Assembly: GCA_028697935.1 (NCBI GenBank)
Contig: JAQVEM010000008.1
Coordinates: 1-25,880 of the forward strand
Length of the DNA stretch: 25,880 nt
Origin: Actinomycetota bacterium
GTDB taxonomy: Bacteria > Actinomycetota > Humimicrobiia > Humimicrobiales > Humimicrobiaceae
Direction: 5' to 3'
Of the stretch, positions 7,255-16,130 are shown in pieces (within the stretch, counting starts at the first letter, position 1; each line of letters opens with the position of its first letter). Both the position numbers and the translations under genes were made by a program. The notes beneath the pieces are model-generated. The model worked only from the letters and a program-made list of their open reading frames with translations. It was not told the DNA's origin and did not search any database.

Positions 7255-8221
7255 AATTATCACCGGTTTTAATTCTGTACCCGTTAATAAAATCAGCTGC
7301 TGACATTATTTTCTTGCCTTCCGGTTGTAGTATTGTAACCCTTACTGCTTCATTTTTATTACACCTTACAAGAATACCGTTTTCCTTATCAGCCTTTATT
7401 ATGAAACCATTATTACGGGAGCAGGTACTATAAGCTTTCAGGACGGATAAATATGAATCCGGCAAAAGTTCTTTTAAAACTTCCGCTTTTAGTATCTTTA
7501 TTCTTATACCATTCCAGATACAATAAGCACCGGGTTCCGGACTAAAAGCTCTTACTCTGTTAACTATCTCTTCTGCGCTATTTTCCCAGTTAATCTTTAA
7601 ATCTTCTTTTTTTATTTTATAGCTATAAGATAGGTTATTCTCACCCTGAGGGTAGGGTTTTATAGCATTGCTTTCAATTAAATCCAGTACTTTAATTAAA
7701 ATTGGAACTCCAAAAGCTATTGATTTTTTCTCCAGACTGGCGCGATTATCATCCTCGTCTATTCCGAATTTTACCTGTGCGTAAATATCGCCTGCATCAA
7801 CCTCGGGTTTTACTTCAATTATACTTACACCACCTGTACTATCTCCACATAAAAGTGTGGCGACAATTGGATTGGGGCCCCTGTGCCTGGGGAGTAAAGA
7901 TGGATGAATATTTACCCATTTTGCGGTTTTTAAGCCAAAAATCTTCTCAGGGAATATTCTGCCAAAAGAGACTACTACTGCTGCATCAAAATTTACTTCT
8001 TTGATTTTATTAAAAAAGGCATCATCAAATTTATCAATCTGGATAAAGCTTAACCCGAGTTCACTTGCTTTGTTTTTAACTACATTGTCGGTAATCTTTC
8101 TACCTCTTCCGGCAGGCCTATCTACAGTAGTTACAACAAGCACTACATTATGGTGTGATTTATATAATTCTTCTAAAAATGGAACTGAAATTTCTGAAGA
8201 CCCAAAAAAAATTATTTTCAA
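7247..8221 (-). CDS. fmt: methionyl-tRNA formyltransferase
   Basis: The 324-residue protein has the family length. It transfers a formyl group from 10-formyltetrahydrofolate to initiator Met-tRNA. The N-terminal hydrolase-type domain (about 1-205) contains IFFGSSEISVPFL and NIHPSLLPRHRG, carrying the catalytic Asn and His, and later DAGDIYAQ with the catalytic Asp. The C-terminal OB-like domain starts near INWENSAEEIVNRVRAF. In the segment after HRG the usual AAPI is PNPI, a mild deviation. The start is TTG at 8221, with GGAGG 7 nt upstream overlapping the end of def. def lies 15 nt upstream, the standard pairing, because deformylase removes the formyl group added by this enzyme. Confidence 0.96.
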   Translation of the reverse strand: MKIIFFGSSEISVPFLEELYKSHHNVVLVVTTVDRPAGRGRKITDNVVKNKASELGLSFIQIDKFDDAFFNKIKEVNFDAAVVVSFGRIFPEKIFGLKTAKWVNIHPSLLPRHRGPNPIVATLLCGDSTGGVSIIEVKPEVDAGDIYAQVKFGIDEDDNRASLEKKSIAFGVPILIKVLDLIESNAIKPYPQGENNLSYSYKIKKEDLKINWENSAEEIVNRVRAFSPEPGAYCIWNGIRIKILKAEVLKELLPDSYLSVLKAYSTCSRNNGFIIKADKENGILVRCNKNEAVRVTILQPEGKKIMSAADFINGYRIKTGDNFE

Positions 8222-8236
8222 TTCAAGCCCTCCGGA

Positions 8237-8734
8237 TTAATTATTTATTTTTATTTCATTAATTCTGGCAAGCAGCTCTCTTTTTGACCTGCGGTCAAGA
8301 CGGTCAATATATAATATTCCATTTAGATGGTCAACCTCATGCTGAAAAATTCTGGCAATCAAGTCCTCTGCTGTAATAGTAACATTATTACCTTCTAAAT
8401 CCAGGGCTCTTATCTCTATCTTTTTAAATCTCCTCACACAGAAATCGTTTATTGAATAGATACTCAGACACCCTTCATTTGACTCCTCCTGTTTTTTCCC
8501 GATAATTTTTATTTCGGGATTGAGAAATGCTTTTATTTCATCACCAAAATTAACAACAATTACTCTTCTGGTTATTCCTATCTGTGGGGCTGCCAGACCG
8601 GCTCCTCCTCCGTCCTTTAATGTATCAACCATATCATTAACCAGCCCTATAATTTTATCGTCTATTTTCTCTACAATTTTACTTTTTTCTCTTAAAACCG
8701 GGTCGCCTATTTTTCTGATCTCTTTTATTGCCAT
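8237..8734 (-). CDS. def: peptide deformylase
   Basis: This 165-residue enzyme removes the N-formyl group from nascent proteins. All three family motifs are present: GAGLAAPQIG (44-53), EGCLS with metal ligand Cys89, and HEVDH with ligands His132 and His136 and catalytic Glu133. The sequence between motifs is short, as in type I bacterial deformylases. The start ATG at 8734 has AGGAGA about 10 nt upstream. It lies between priA and fmt, 33 nt after priA. Confidence 0.97.
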   Translation of the reverse strand: MAIKEIRKIGDPVLREKSKIVEKIDDKIIGLVNDMVDTLKDGGGAGLAAPQIGITRRVIVVNFGDEIKAFLNPEIKIIGKKQEESNEGCLSIYSINDFCVRRFKKIEIRALDLEGNNVTITAEDLIARIFQHEVDHLNGILYIDRLDRRSKRELLARINEIKINN

Positions 8735-8767
8735 AATTTATATATCTCCTATATATTCCCAGTAAAT

Positions 8768-11050
8768 TTATAAAATCCATACAGGATCTACATCAACTAT
8801 TATCTTATTTTCATTAAATTTTTTAAATACTTTTAACATTTCAGCAAATATGCTGTTAAACTTATATATATCTTTAGTTTTTACCATTATATGCCATCTG
8901 TAAAATAGATTTATCTTATAAAAGGGAGCTGGAGCCGGCCCCAGAATACTATTTGAATCCTCTAGTTCTGCAATGACTTCAGATAACTGTTTAAACAAAT
9001 TCCCTATATCAATTTTTACTTCAGCTTCATTTTTACCTGAAATTATAATATTTATCAAATTAGAAAACGGGGGATAATTAAGCTCCATTCTATTTTTAAT
9101 CTCTTCACGGTAAAATGATTCATAATCATTTTTCAGCACATTTTTTATTACAGTGCTCTCTGGATTAAAAGTCTGTATTATTACCCTGCCTTTTTTGTCC
9201 TTCCTGCCAGTTCTTCCCGAAACCTGTGTTATAAGCTGATAAATTCTTTCATTCATATGGTAATCAGGCAATCCAAACATACTATCACAGTTAATAATAC
9301 CAACAAGTGTAACATCTTCAATATCCAGTCCTTTAGCTATCATTTGTGTACCTATTAGAATAGCAGCACCCGGGGAAATGAACTTTTGGAGTATTTCCTG
9401 ATGCGATTTCTTCTTTGCAGTAATATCAGAATCCATTCTTAAAACCGTCACATTTTTAAATCTTGCTTCAAGTTTTGTCTGAACTTTCTGGATGCCTGTA
9501 CCCCTTAAAATAATACTATCCTCCCCACAGGAGGGACATTTCCCTGTATAATCCTGTTCTCTTCCACAGTGATGACACATTAATTTTTTAATATCGTTAT
9601 GGTAATTAAAAGGAAGCTCACATGCTGGACATTTTGGTACATTACCGCATTTATTACATATCACAAAATTACTATACCCTCTTCTGTTGATAAAAATAAT
9701 CACCTTGTTATTTTTATCAAGTTCGTCTTTTATCGCCCTGTGTAATTTGTTTGTTATAGTTATATCTTCCTTCCGGTGGTCTATACTTTTTAAATCTATC
9801 ACATTCATCTCCACAGAACTATTGCTCCGGGCTCTGATAGGAATTCTAAAAAGAGTAAAATTATTTTCCTTTTCCGCCCTGTATCTTGTTACTATATCGG
9901 GAGTAGCGCTTCCAAAAATAACAGGTATACCCAGTATTTCGCCCATCTTTGTTGATACATCTCCGGTATTGTATCTGACCATAGTTCCCTCTTTGTAAGA
10001 TGTATCATGCTCCTCATCAAGTATTATTATTCCAGGATTATCCAGAGGAGTAAAAATCGAAGACCTTGTACCTATAACAATATCAAATTTATTATCCCGT
10101 ATATCCAGCCATCTTTCATATCTTTCTGCAGCACTCATATTAGAATGGTAGACACATACTCTGGATCCAAATTCAGATTCAAACCTTGAGAATAGCTGTG
10201 GAATTAATGAAATCTCCGGTGTAAGTACAAAAGCCCTTTTATTTTCTTGCAGCACTTTTTTACAGACAGCTATATAAATATCGGTTTTACCACTTCCTGT
10301 TACACCTTCGATTAGAAACCTGTGAAAAATTTTTTTATCAATGATATCTTCTATGCCCGAAACTGCAGTTTTCTGATATTGATTCAAAACTATCTTTTGC
10401 TCCGGTTCCCTGCCTTCATTATATTCATATTTAAAGTCCCTTTTCTCTCTTTTTTTTATAATTGAAATAATATCTTTTTTTAAAAGACTGTTAATGCTCG
10501 AATAACTGGTATGTGTATCCCGTATTAATTTTTCTTTAGAAACTTCTCCGTGAGTAATAAGATAGTCAATAATTCTTTTCTGTGCCCGATTTTTATTTAG
10601 ATTAATTGTATCTTTAAGGTTAAGATACTTTTCCCTATTTAAATATACATAATCCTTAAACTTTAATTTAATATCACTGTGTGAAGAAGATTTTCTATAT
10701 TTTCCACCGGGAGGCAATAAAAGACTAATAACGCTCCCCAGGGGTTGAATATAATAATTGCTCATCCAATTGATAAGCTCTATTTTCCCTGAATCAAAGA
10801 CAGGCTTACTATCAATTACCTTTATAATATCTTTTATTTCTTTATCGGGTAATTCCGATTTATCACTGGTTTTAACAACATAGCCGATTTCAATCCTGTT
10901 TTTAAAAGGAACCTCAACAACTACACCTGTAGAAATATAAGGAAGTAAATCAGATGGTATCCGATAGTCAAAGGGGTGGTCAATTTTAAGAGCTTTTATA
11001 TTTAAATAAACTTCAGCATATTTTTTAACATATTTATTACAGGTATCCAT
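8768..11050 (-). CDS. priA: replication restart helicase PriA, with intact helicase motifs
   Basis: The 760-residue protein recognises stalled forks and reloads the replisome. The N-terminal part (about 1-110) is the DNA 3'-end-binding domain (FDYRIP and KNRIEIGYVV). The superfamily 2 helicase core has a Walker A GVTGSGKT (249-256) and DEEH (345-348). Eight cysteines between 464 and 507 (CNKC, CPAC, CHHC, CPSC) form the two zinc sites inserted in the second helicase lobe. GTQMIAKGLD and QVSGRTGR follow. PriA of many Actinomycetota has lost the ATPase motifs; this one has not. The ATG at 11050 shows no clear ribosome-binding site and lies 14 nt after metK, so translational coupling is possible. 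Confidence 0.96.
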   Translation of the reverse strand: MDTCNKYVKKYAEVYLNIKALKIDHPFDYRIPSDLLPYISTGVVVEVPFKNRIEIGYVVKTSDKSELPDKEIKDIIKVIDSKPVFDSGKIELINWMSNYYIQPLGSVISLLLPPGGKYRKSSSHSDIKLKFKDYVYLNREKYLNLKDTINLNKNRAQKRIIDYLITHGEVSKEKLIRDTHTSYSSINSLLKKDIISIIKKREKRDFKYEYNEGREPEQKIVLNQYQKTAVSGIEDIIDKKIFHRFLIEGVTGSGKTDIYIAVCKKVLQENKRAFVLTPEISLIPQLFSRFESEFGSRVCVYHSNMSAAERYERWLDIRDNKFDIVIGTRSSIFTPLDNPGIIILDEEHDTSYKEGTMVRYNTGDVSTKMGEILGIPVIFGSATPDIVTRYRAEKENNFTLFRIPIRARSNSSVEMNVIDLKSIDHRKEDITITNKLHRAIKDELDKNNKVIIFINRRGYSNFVICNKCGNVPKCPACELPFNYHNDIKKLMCHHCGREQDYTGKCPSCGEDSIILRGTGIQKVQTKLEARFKNVTVLRMDSDITAKKKSHQEILQKFISPGAAILIGTQMIAKGLDIEDVTLVGIINCDSMFGLPDYHMNERIYQLITQVSGRTGRKDKKGRVIIQTFNPESTVIKNVLKNDYESFYREEIKNRMELNYPPFSNLINIIISGKNEAEVKIDIGNLFKQLSEVIAELEDSNSILGPAPAPFYKINLFYRWHIMVKTKDIYKFNSIFAEMLKVFKKFNENKIIVDVDPVWIL

Positions 11051-11064
11051 TTAGAGTAATACAA

Positions 11065-12270
11065 TTATTTAAGGTTTAGAAAACTCTTTATTTCATCAAC
11101 CTTGTCAAGCTTTTCCCATGTGAAGTCTCTGTCGTGTCTCCCAAAATGGCCATAAGCTGCTGTTTTTCTATAAATAGGCCTCAGTAGATCCAGATTCTTT
11201 ATGATTGCAGCAGGTCTTAAATCAAATATTTCCTTTACTGCTTCCTCAATCCTGCCAACATCTACTTTCTCTGTATTAAATGTATCTATCATAATTGATA
11301 CTGGACGCGCAACACCTATAGCATAGGCAATTTCTATTTCGAGTCTGTCAGCAACCCCACTGGCCACAAGATTTTTTGCTACGTGTCTTGCTGCATAAGT
11401 AGCAGACCTATCAACTTTAGATGGATCTTTTCCAGAGAAACTTCCCCCTCCGTGTCTTGCCATACCGCCATAAGTATCTATGATTATCTTCCTGCCTGTG
11501 ACTCCCGTATCACCCATAGGACCACCTATTGTAAACTCACCGGTTGGATTGACAAGCAACTTTAAATTTTTACTCATATATTCTTCCGGGATAACTGGCT
11601 TTATTACAAATTCTCTCATATCTGGCTTTATCTCAGATTCAATATCTATGCCCGGCTTATGCTGTGCTGATATTACAATTGCTTCTACTGAAACAGGTTT
11701 ATTATTTTCATACCTTACAGTTACCTGTGTTTTACCGTCAGGTCTGAGATACGATAAAATTCCAGCTTTCCTGACTTCGGATAACCGACGGGCCAGTTTA
11801 TGAGCAAGCTGTATGGGAAGGGGCATTAAATCTTCGGTCTCATTACAGGCATAGCCGAACATCATTCCCTGATCTCCAGCACCCTGCGTATCAAATTCAT
11901 TTTCGTAACCATTTCCGGTCCTTGATTCATAAGCGCTGTTTACTCCCTGTGCTATATTAGGGGACTGTTTACCTATTGATGTAATAACACCACATGTTTC
12001 ACAGTCAAAGCCATATTTTGCTCTGGTGTATCCTATATTTTTAACAACTTCTCTTACTATATCGGGTATTTCTACATAAGTAGATGTTGTTACTTCTCCA
12101 GCTACAAATACTAGCCCGGTTTTAAGCATGGTTTCAATAGCAACTCTGCACCGGGGGTCATCTGCTATTATAGCATCGAGAATCGCATCAGAAATCTGAT
12201 CAGCCATTTTATCCGGATGACCCTCGGTTACTGATTCAGAAGTAAATAAAAAATCTTTTTTCTTTAACAT
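11065..12270 (-). CDS. metK: S-adenosylmethionine synthetase
   Basis: MetK makes SAM from ATP and methionine and supplies the methyl donor for RsmB and RsmD encoded nearby. From the ATG at 12270 it is 401 residues, normal for the family. The N-terminus is [15 protein letters not shown], with the ATP-binding GHPDK at 17-21. [12 protein letters not shown] and [16 protein letters not shown] are the two PROSITE-type signatures, and RDFTWEKLD is near the end. An upstream in-frame ATG at 12282 has no ribosome-binding site, whereas the one at 12270 has GGGAG 5 nt ahead. It follows coaBC closely. No SAM riboswitch is visible, and there is no room for one between coaBC and metK. Confidence 0.97.
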   Translation of the reverse strand: MLKKKDFLFTSESVTEGHPDKMADQISDAILDAIIADDPRCRVAIETMLKTGLVFVAGEVTTSTYVEIPDIVREVVKNIGYTRAKYGFDCETCGVITSIGKQSPNIAQGVNSAYESRTGNGYENEFDTQGAGDQGMMFGYACNETEDLMPLPIQLAHKLARRLSEVRKAGILSYLRPDGKTQVTVRYENNKPVSVEAIVISAQHKPGIDIESEIKPDMREFVIKPVIPEEYMSKNLKLLVNPTGEFTIGGPMGDTGVTGRKIIIDTYGGMARHGGGSFSGKDPSKVDRSATYAARHVAKNLVASGVADRLEIEIAYAIGVARPVSIMIDTFNTEKVDVGRIEEAVKEIFDLRPAAIIKNLDLLRPIYRKTAAYGHFGRHDRDFTWEKLDKVDEIKSFLNLK

Positions 12271-12289
12271 TACCGCTCCCATTAATCGT

Positions 12290-13513
12290 TTATAATTTAT
12301 TTAAACTTTTAATAATTTCATCCCAGATTCCCCGGGCAATAATTCTTTTTTTATTCTTCTCCAGTTTCCTGCAGGACCCATCCTGCTTTATTATATCGAC
12401 TTCATTAAAATCGCTTTCCATCCCGATTCCTTCTCTGGATATGTCATTTGCAACAATCATGTCTGCATTCTTTTCTCTGATTTTTTCTATAATGCTCATT
12501 GTATTATAGCCGCTCTCTGCTGCAAAACCTACAATATACTGGCCTTCTTTTTTCTTTTCTCCCAGTAATTTGAGGATATCATCATTTTCCTTAAATTCTA
12601 TTTTTGATAATATGTCATCTTTCTTCTTTAGCTTGAAATCATATTTTTTAACAGGAACTATGTCACTTATAGCTGCTGCCATTATTATAATATCAACATC
12701 ATTAGAATATTTAAAAAGAGATTCTTTCATCTCCTCAGTATTTTCAACATATTCAACCTTTACCCCGTAAGGAGGAGGCAGGTTTTTTACAGTACTTATA
12801 AGTATAACCTCACGAGCGCCTCTAAAATAAGCTTCCTCAGCAAGTGCATAACCCATTTTCCCGCTGGACCTGTTAGAAATATACCTTACAGTATCTATAA
12901 ATTCTCTTGTTCCTCCGGCAGTTATAATAATTCTTTTGCCTTTTAAATCATTGCTATAATTAAGCAGTTCACCAAGCTTCTCAATTATCGTCTCTTCATT
13001 CTCAAGTCTTCCGATTCCCTCTTCGCCACACGCAAGTTTACCACTTCCAGGTCCCACAAAGAAAAACTTTCCACTCTCTTTCATTCTTGTTATATTCTTA
13101 TTAATTACAGGGTCAAGGTACATACTTTCATTCATAGCAGGAGCAATTAAAACAGGGCACTTTGCAGATATTACTGATGTTGTCAAAAAATTATCACCAA
13201 TACCATGAGATATTTTTGAAATTGTATTCGCCGAAGCTGGAGCAATTAAAAAAATATCTGCACTGCGAGAGATTGAAATATGATAAATTCTCCTCTGGTT
13301 TTGAAACTGTTCTACAATTGTCCTGTTGCCAGAAATAGAACTAAAGGTAATAGGGTTTATAAAATTAAGGGCACCGGGGGTCATTACCGGAACTACATTA
13401 GCCCCCGAGCTGGTTAATCTACTGCATATTGATACTGCTTTAAAAGCAGCAATTGATGCTGTGATGCCAAGAACTATCTTTTTTTTAAAAAAAATTGATG
13501 TATCCGGATTCAA
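12290..13513 (-). CDS. coaBC: bifunctional phosphopantothenoylcysteine decarboxylase / phosphopantothenate-cysteine ligase
   Basis: The 407-residue fusion catalyses two steps of CoA synthesis: ligation of cysteine to 4'-phosphopantothenate (CoaB) and decarboxylation to 4'-phosphopantetheine (CoaC). The N-terminal FMN-dependent CoaC half (about 1-185) has [11 protein letters not shown], the catalytic His78 in [22 protein letters not shown], and the substrate-lid Cys162 in [10 protein letters not shown]. The CoaB half starts at [17 protein letters not shown] and includes NRSSGKMG and KYDFKLKKK. It begins with TTG at 13513, three nt after the rpoZ stop. The AAGGA upstream is about 12 nt away, so coupling to rpoZ is likely. 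CoaD, encoded at 2.0-2.5 kb, acts next in the pathway. Confidence 0.95.
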   Translation of the reverse strand: MNPDTSIFFKKKIVLGITASIAAFKAVSICSRLTSSGANVVPVMTPGALNFINPITFSSISGNRTIVEQFQNQRRIYHISISRSADIFLIAPASANTISKISHGIGDNFLTTSVISAKCPVLIAPAMNESMYLDPVINKNITRMKESGKFFFVGPGSGKLACGEEGIGRLENEETIIEKLGELLNYSNDLKGKRIIITAGGTREFIDTVRYISNRSSGKMGYALAEEAYFRGAREVILISTVKNLPPPYGVKVEYVENTEEMKESLFKYSNDVDIIIMAAAISDIVPVKKYDFKLKKKDDILSKIEFKENDDILKLLGEKKKEGQYIVGFAAESGYNTMSIIEKIREKNADMIVANDISREGIGMESDFNEVDIIKQDGSCRKLEKNKKRIIARGIWDEIIKSLNKL

Positions 13514-13515
13514 AT

Positions 13516-13755
13516 TTATACAGATTCCTTCTTTTTCACGAAAATTACTTTCCCTTCCTTTATTTCGTTAAAGGCAATCTCCAGAGGATCATGAGACTCT
13601 ATATCAACCAGGGGTTTTATCACATTTATCCTCTCCATATTTTTCTGTGCCGAAAGATACTCCCCGAGTTCTCTGGCCCTTTTAGCTGCTGCTATACATA
13701 ATTTATACTTGCTGTCTATAACTTTATTGAATTCATCAATATACTGGACTTTCAT
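13516..13755 (-). CDS. rpoZ: RNA polymerase omega subunit
   Basis: This 79-residue protein matches the omega subunit, which helps assemble and stabilise RNA polymerase by holding the C-terminus of beta'. The recognisable parts are SKYKLCIAAAKRARELGEYL, the conserved helix pair, and DPLEIAFNEIKEGKVIF near the end. It lies between gmk and coaBC, the standard position in both Actinomycetota and Bacillota. The ribosome-binding site is poor: AAGGGG lies about 13 nt before the ATG. Confidence 0.93.
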   Translation of the reverse strand: MKVQYIDEFNKVIDSKYKLCIAAAKRARELGEYLSAQKNMERINVIKPLVDIESHDPLEIAFNEIKEGKVIFVKKKESV

Positions 13756-13781
13756 CTTAGATTATCAACCCCTTTTTAAAA

Positions 13782-14330
13782 TTAAGCATTTAAAATTTTC
13801 TTTAAATTAAGCAGTGATTCATTATAGTTATTATTTACAATAATGCAATCGTAATATTTCATACTCTCTAATTCCTTTTGTGCAATTTTAATTCTTTTTT
13901 CTATTTCCTCCTGTGGTTCTGTGCCTCTTTTTTCAATTCTTCTTCTGAGTTCATCTATTGAAGTTGTTGTAATAAAAATAAGAAAAGCATCCTTTACCTT
14001 ACTTTTAATCTGCATTGCACCCTGTGTTTCAATAACCAGAATAACATTCCTGCCTCTATTTAAATTGTCCTCAACAAATTTTACAGGAGTTCCATAAAGA
14101 TAACCTGCATAAGATGCCCACTCCAGCAGCATATCTTCCTTTATGAGGTTTTTAAATTCTCCTTCACTTATAAAATGGTAATGACATCCATCAATTTCAT
14201 TCTCTCTTCTGGGTCTTGTGGTAACCGAAACAGACCTGACAAAGTTATCTGATTCTTTTACTATGTCGTCAACCAGGCAGCTTTTACCTGATCCTGATGG
14301 TCCCGATATTATAAATAATTTCCCCCGCAT
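13782..14330 (-). CDS. gmk: guanylate kinase
   Basis: The 182-residue enzyme phosphorylates GMP to GDP using ATP. The P-loop is GPSGSGKS (10-17). VSVTTRPRRENEIDGCHYHF is the GMP-binding segment with its paired arginines, EWASYAGYLYGTPV continues it, and RRRIEKRGTE is the lid region. It follows mihF by 27 nt and precedes rpoZ, the classical order. The ATG at 14330 has no evident Shine-Dalgarno, so it probably relies on coupling to mihF. Confidence 0.96.
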   Translation of the reverse strand: MRGKLFIISGPSGSGKSCLVDDIVKESDNFVRSVSVTTRPRRENEIDGCHYHFISEGEFKNLIKEDMLLEWASYAGYLYGTPVKFVEDNLNRGRNVILVIETQGAMQIKSKVKDAFLIFITTTSIDELRRRIEKRGTEPQEEIEKRIKIAQKELESMKYYDCIIVNNNYNESLLNLKKILNA

Positions 14331-14357
14331 ATCAAAAATATTTAAAGATATATCAAT

Positions 14358-14678
14358 TTAATCAATATTAAAAAAGCGATAAAAATCACGCTTTTGATTC
14401 TTTCCCAGTCCGCCTACTTTTTTATTCTGATTTATGTTTAAATCATTAAGAATTTTTAACGCATTCACTCTCCCATTACCCGGAAGTGCACTTATCAGAT
14501 CAAGAACCTTCATGTTAATAATGTATTCTTCAAAAAGTTCTTTATCGTTAAAAAGTTTTTTTATATCTATTTCTCCTTTTTTAAGCTGGATCTTTATTTC
14601 AGCTCGTTTCTTTCTCACCTGTCTGGCTTTTTCCAGACCTTTATCACGAGCACTTTTACTTAAATTATTAAAAGTCAT
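14358..14678 (-). CDS. mihF: actinobacterial-type integration host factor (mIHF)
   Basis: This 106-residue protein resembles mycobacterial and streptomycete IHF, a nucleoid protein that bends DNA and is unrelated to the HU-fold IHF of proteobacteria. The first ~55 residues are a basic helical arm (ARDKGLEKARQVRKKRAEIK, then QLKKGEIDIKKLF). The C-terminal part MKVLDLISALPGNGRVNALK followed by NDLNINQNKKVGGLGKNQK is the S13-like helix-two-turn-helix that grips DNA. Its place immediately upstream of gmk is the position it has in Mycobacterium, which strengthens the call. The start ATG at 14678 has AAGGA 6 nt upstream. A strong predicted promoter lies 37 nt before it, so it leads the gmk-to-rsmB operon. 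Confidence 0.88.
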   Translation of the reverse strand: MTFNNLSKSARDKGLEKARQVRKKRAEIKIQLKKGEIDIKKLFNDKELFEEYIINMKVLDLISALPGNGRVNALKILNDLNINQNKKVGGLGKNQKRDFYRFFNID

Positions 14679-14714
14679 GCAGCATCCTTTGCTTTAAAAA
14701 AATGTATAAATTAG

Positions 14715-14743
14715 AGTATACAAATATATATATTCAATATCAA
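14715..14743 (-). promoter_or_regulatory. predicted sigma-A-type promoter for mihF-gmk-rpoZ and onward
   Basis: On the minus strand there is a -35 of TTGATA, exactly 17 bp of AT-rich spacer, and a -10 of TATACT. The start point would be near 14708, leaving a leader of about 30 nt before mihF. It lies in the 92-nt gap after pyrE, where no intrinsic terminator is visible, so pyr transcripts may also continue into this operon. Confidence 0.6.
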
Positions 14744-14770
14744 CTCTTTCAATCAATTTAATAATAGTTC

Positions 14771-15376
14771 TTAAAGTTTCTTTCTGCTTCCTGGATACGT
14801 CAGAGGGTGTTTCTCCATGCAGAGTCCACACTCAGAAGGAAGGTAATTTTTTATATTGAGCTTAATTAAATAATAATATGGATATTCAAATTTTAAGTTA
14901 TTTGAACGGTCTACTATACTGATTATTGCCTTTATCTTTGCACCATAGCTTTTACATATTTCTATAACTTCTTTTACCGAACCACCTGTTGTAATAACGT
15001 CCTCAGCAATAATAACTTCTTTATCTTTTTCAATTTTAAAGCCACGTCTGAGTTCCATATCTTTATTTATTCGTTCAGTAAAAACCATTTCACAACCCGC
15101 CCTGTATGCGAGCATATAACCCCATAATATTCCACCAATTGCGGGCGATACTATTGTATTTATCCTTTTAATATCAATATCCTTTCCTACCAGATTAATA
15201 GCCTCTCCTGCAAGTTTATATGTAATATCGGGATACCGCAGAAGCTTTGCACATTGAAGATAATAATTACTGTGATACCCGGAGCTTAATTCAAAATGGC
15301 CTTCCATTATAGAGCCCGTATTTTTTAAAATATTAAAAACATCCAATCCTTTAACCTGGCTGACAACTTCAATCAT
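14771..15376 (-). CDS. pyrE: orotate phosphoribosyltransferase
   Basis: The 201-residue enzyme joins orotate and PRPP to form OMP. The PRPP-binding motif is VIIAEDVITTGGS (121-133), ERINKDMELRRGF covers the flexible catalytic region, and the tail has LPSECGLCMEKHPLTYPGSR. That tail pattern is typical of the Thermus-like PyrE branch rather than the enterobacterial one. The start ATG at 15376 overlaps the end of pyrF by 8 nt, with GGGTGA about 9 nt upstream. It is the last gene of the pyr operon. Confidence 0.95.
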   Translation of the reverse strand: MIEVVSQVKGLDVFNILKNTGSIMEGHFELSSGYHSNYYLQCAKLLRYPDITYKLAGEAINLVGKDIDIKRINTIVSPAIGGILWGYMLAYRAGCEMVFTERINKDMELRRGFKIEKDKEVIIAEDVITTGGSVKEVIEICKSYGAKIKAIISIVDRSNNLKFEYPYYYLIKLNIKNYLPSECGLCMEKHPLTYPGSRKKL

Positions 15377-16130
15377 TAATATTTATCACCCTTTCTATTT
15401 CTTCGATATAGTGGTATACAGCTCCTTCCACATCTTTTCTGGTAGTTATCGAACGACCCACAATTATAAAATCAGCTCCCTTTGATATTGCTTCCGCTGG
15501 AGTATTTATTCTCTTCTGGTCATTGATTGAATCTCCGGGCAGTCTTACTCCCGGGGTAGCAATATAAAAATCATTCCCCAGCAACTTCCGCACAGCTTCC
15601 ACCTCATTGGGAGAACAAATTATTCCATCCATTCCAGATTCTACTGCAACTTTTGATAAATTTAAAACTGTTCTGGAGAAATCTTCCTTAAATCCAATAG
15701 ACTCAAGGTCTTCATTATCAAGACTCGTAAGAACAGTTACTGCAAAAAGAAGGGGCTTTATTCTGGCATCCAATCTTGCCTTTTCTTCAATGGCTTTTGC
15801 TGCACTTATAAGCATCTGTTTACCTCCTGTAGAATGTATGGTTACAGCATTTACTCCGAGTCCTGCTATGGCTCTTGCAGCACCATTTATGGTATTGGGT
15901 ATATCCAGTAGTTTTGCGTCAAGCATTATTCTGTAGCCAAAACTTTTTATAGTATCAATAATGTTTAACCCTGTACTGTATAGTAATTCCAGCCCTATTT
16001 TTAGAGTTGTTACGCCTCCGGAAATTTTTTTACAGAGATTTATAGCTTCTTTTCTGGTACTTACATCGATACTTATAATCAACCTATCTTTTGGTGATAG
16101 GTGGCTTCTTTTTAACTTTATTTCTTTCAA
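15369..16130 (-). CDS. pyrF: orotidine 5'-phosphate decarboxylase
   Basis: This 253-residue enzyme carries out the last step to UMP. The catalytic array is DAKLLDIPNT (Asp71, Lys73, Asp76), joined by Asp22 and Lys44 near the barrel start. TPGVRLPGDSIND and IIVGRSITTRKDVEGAV form the phosphate-binding end. The length and these motifs match the compact Bacillus-type enzyme, not the longer PyrF common in Mycobacterium and Streptomyces. The start is TTG at 16130, overlapping the pyrD stop by 4 nt, with AAGG about 8 nt upstream. Confidence 0.95.
   Translation of the reverse strand: MKEIKLKRSHLSPKDRLIISIDVSTRKEAINLCKKISGGVTTLKIGLELLYSTGLNIIDTIKSFGYRIMLDAKLLDIPNTINGAARAIAGLGVNAVTIHSTGGKQMLISAAKAIEEKARLDARIKPLLFAVTVLTSLDNEDLESIGFKEDFSRTVLNLSKVAVESGMDGIICSPNEVEAVRKLLGNDFYIATPGVRLPGDSINDQKRINTPAEAISKGADFIIVGRSITTRKDVEGAVYHYIEEIERVININD

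Noticed and set aside
11480..11803. Plus-strand frame of about 107 codons opposite metK
   Set aside because: It is a shadow of a strongly conserved metK on the other strand, with no ribosome-binding site or family resemblance.
12271..12300. Possible SAM riboswitch before metK
   Set aside because: metK follows coaBC with only a few to about 20 nt between them. There is no space for a SAM aptamer and no terminator.
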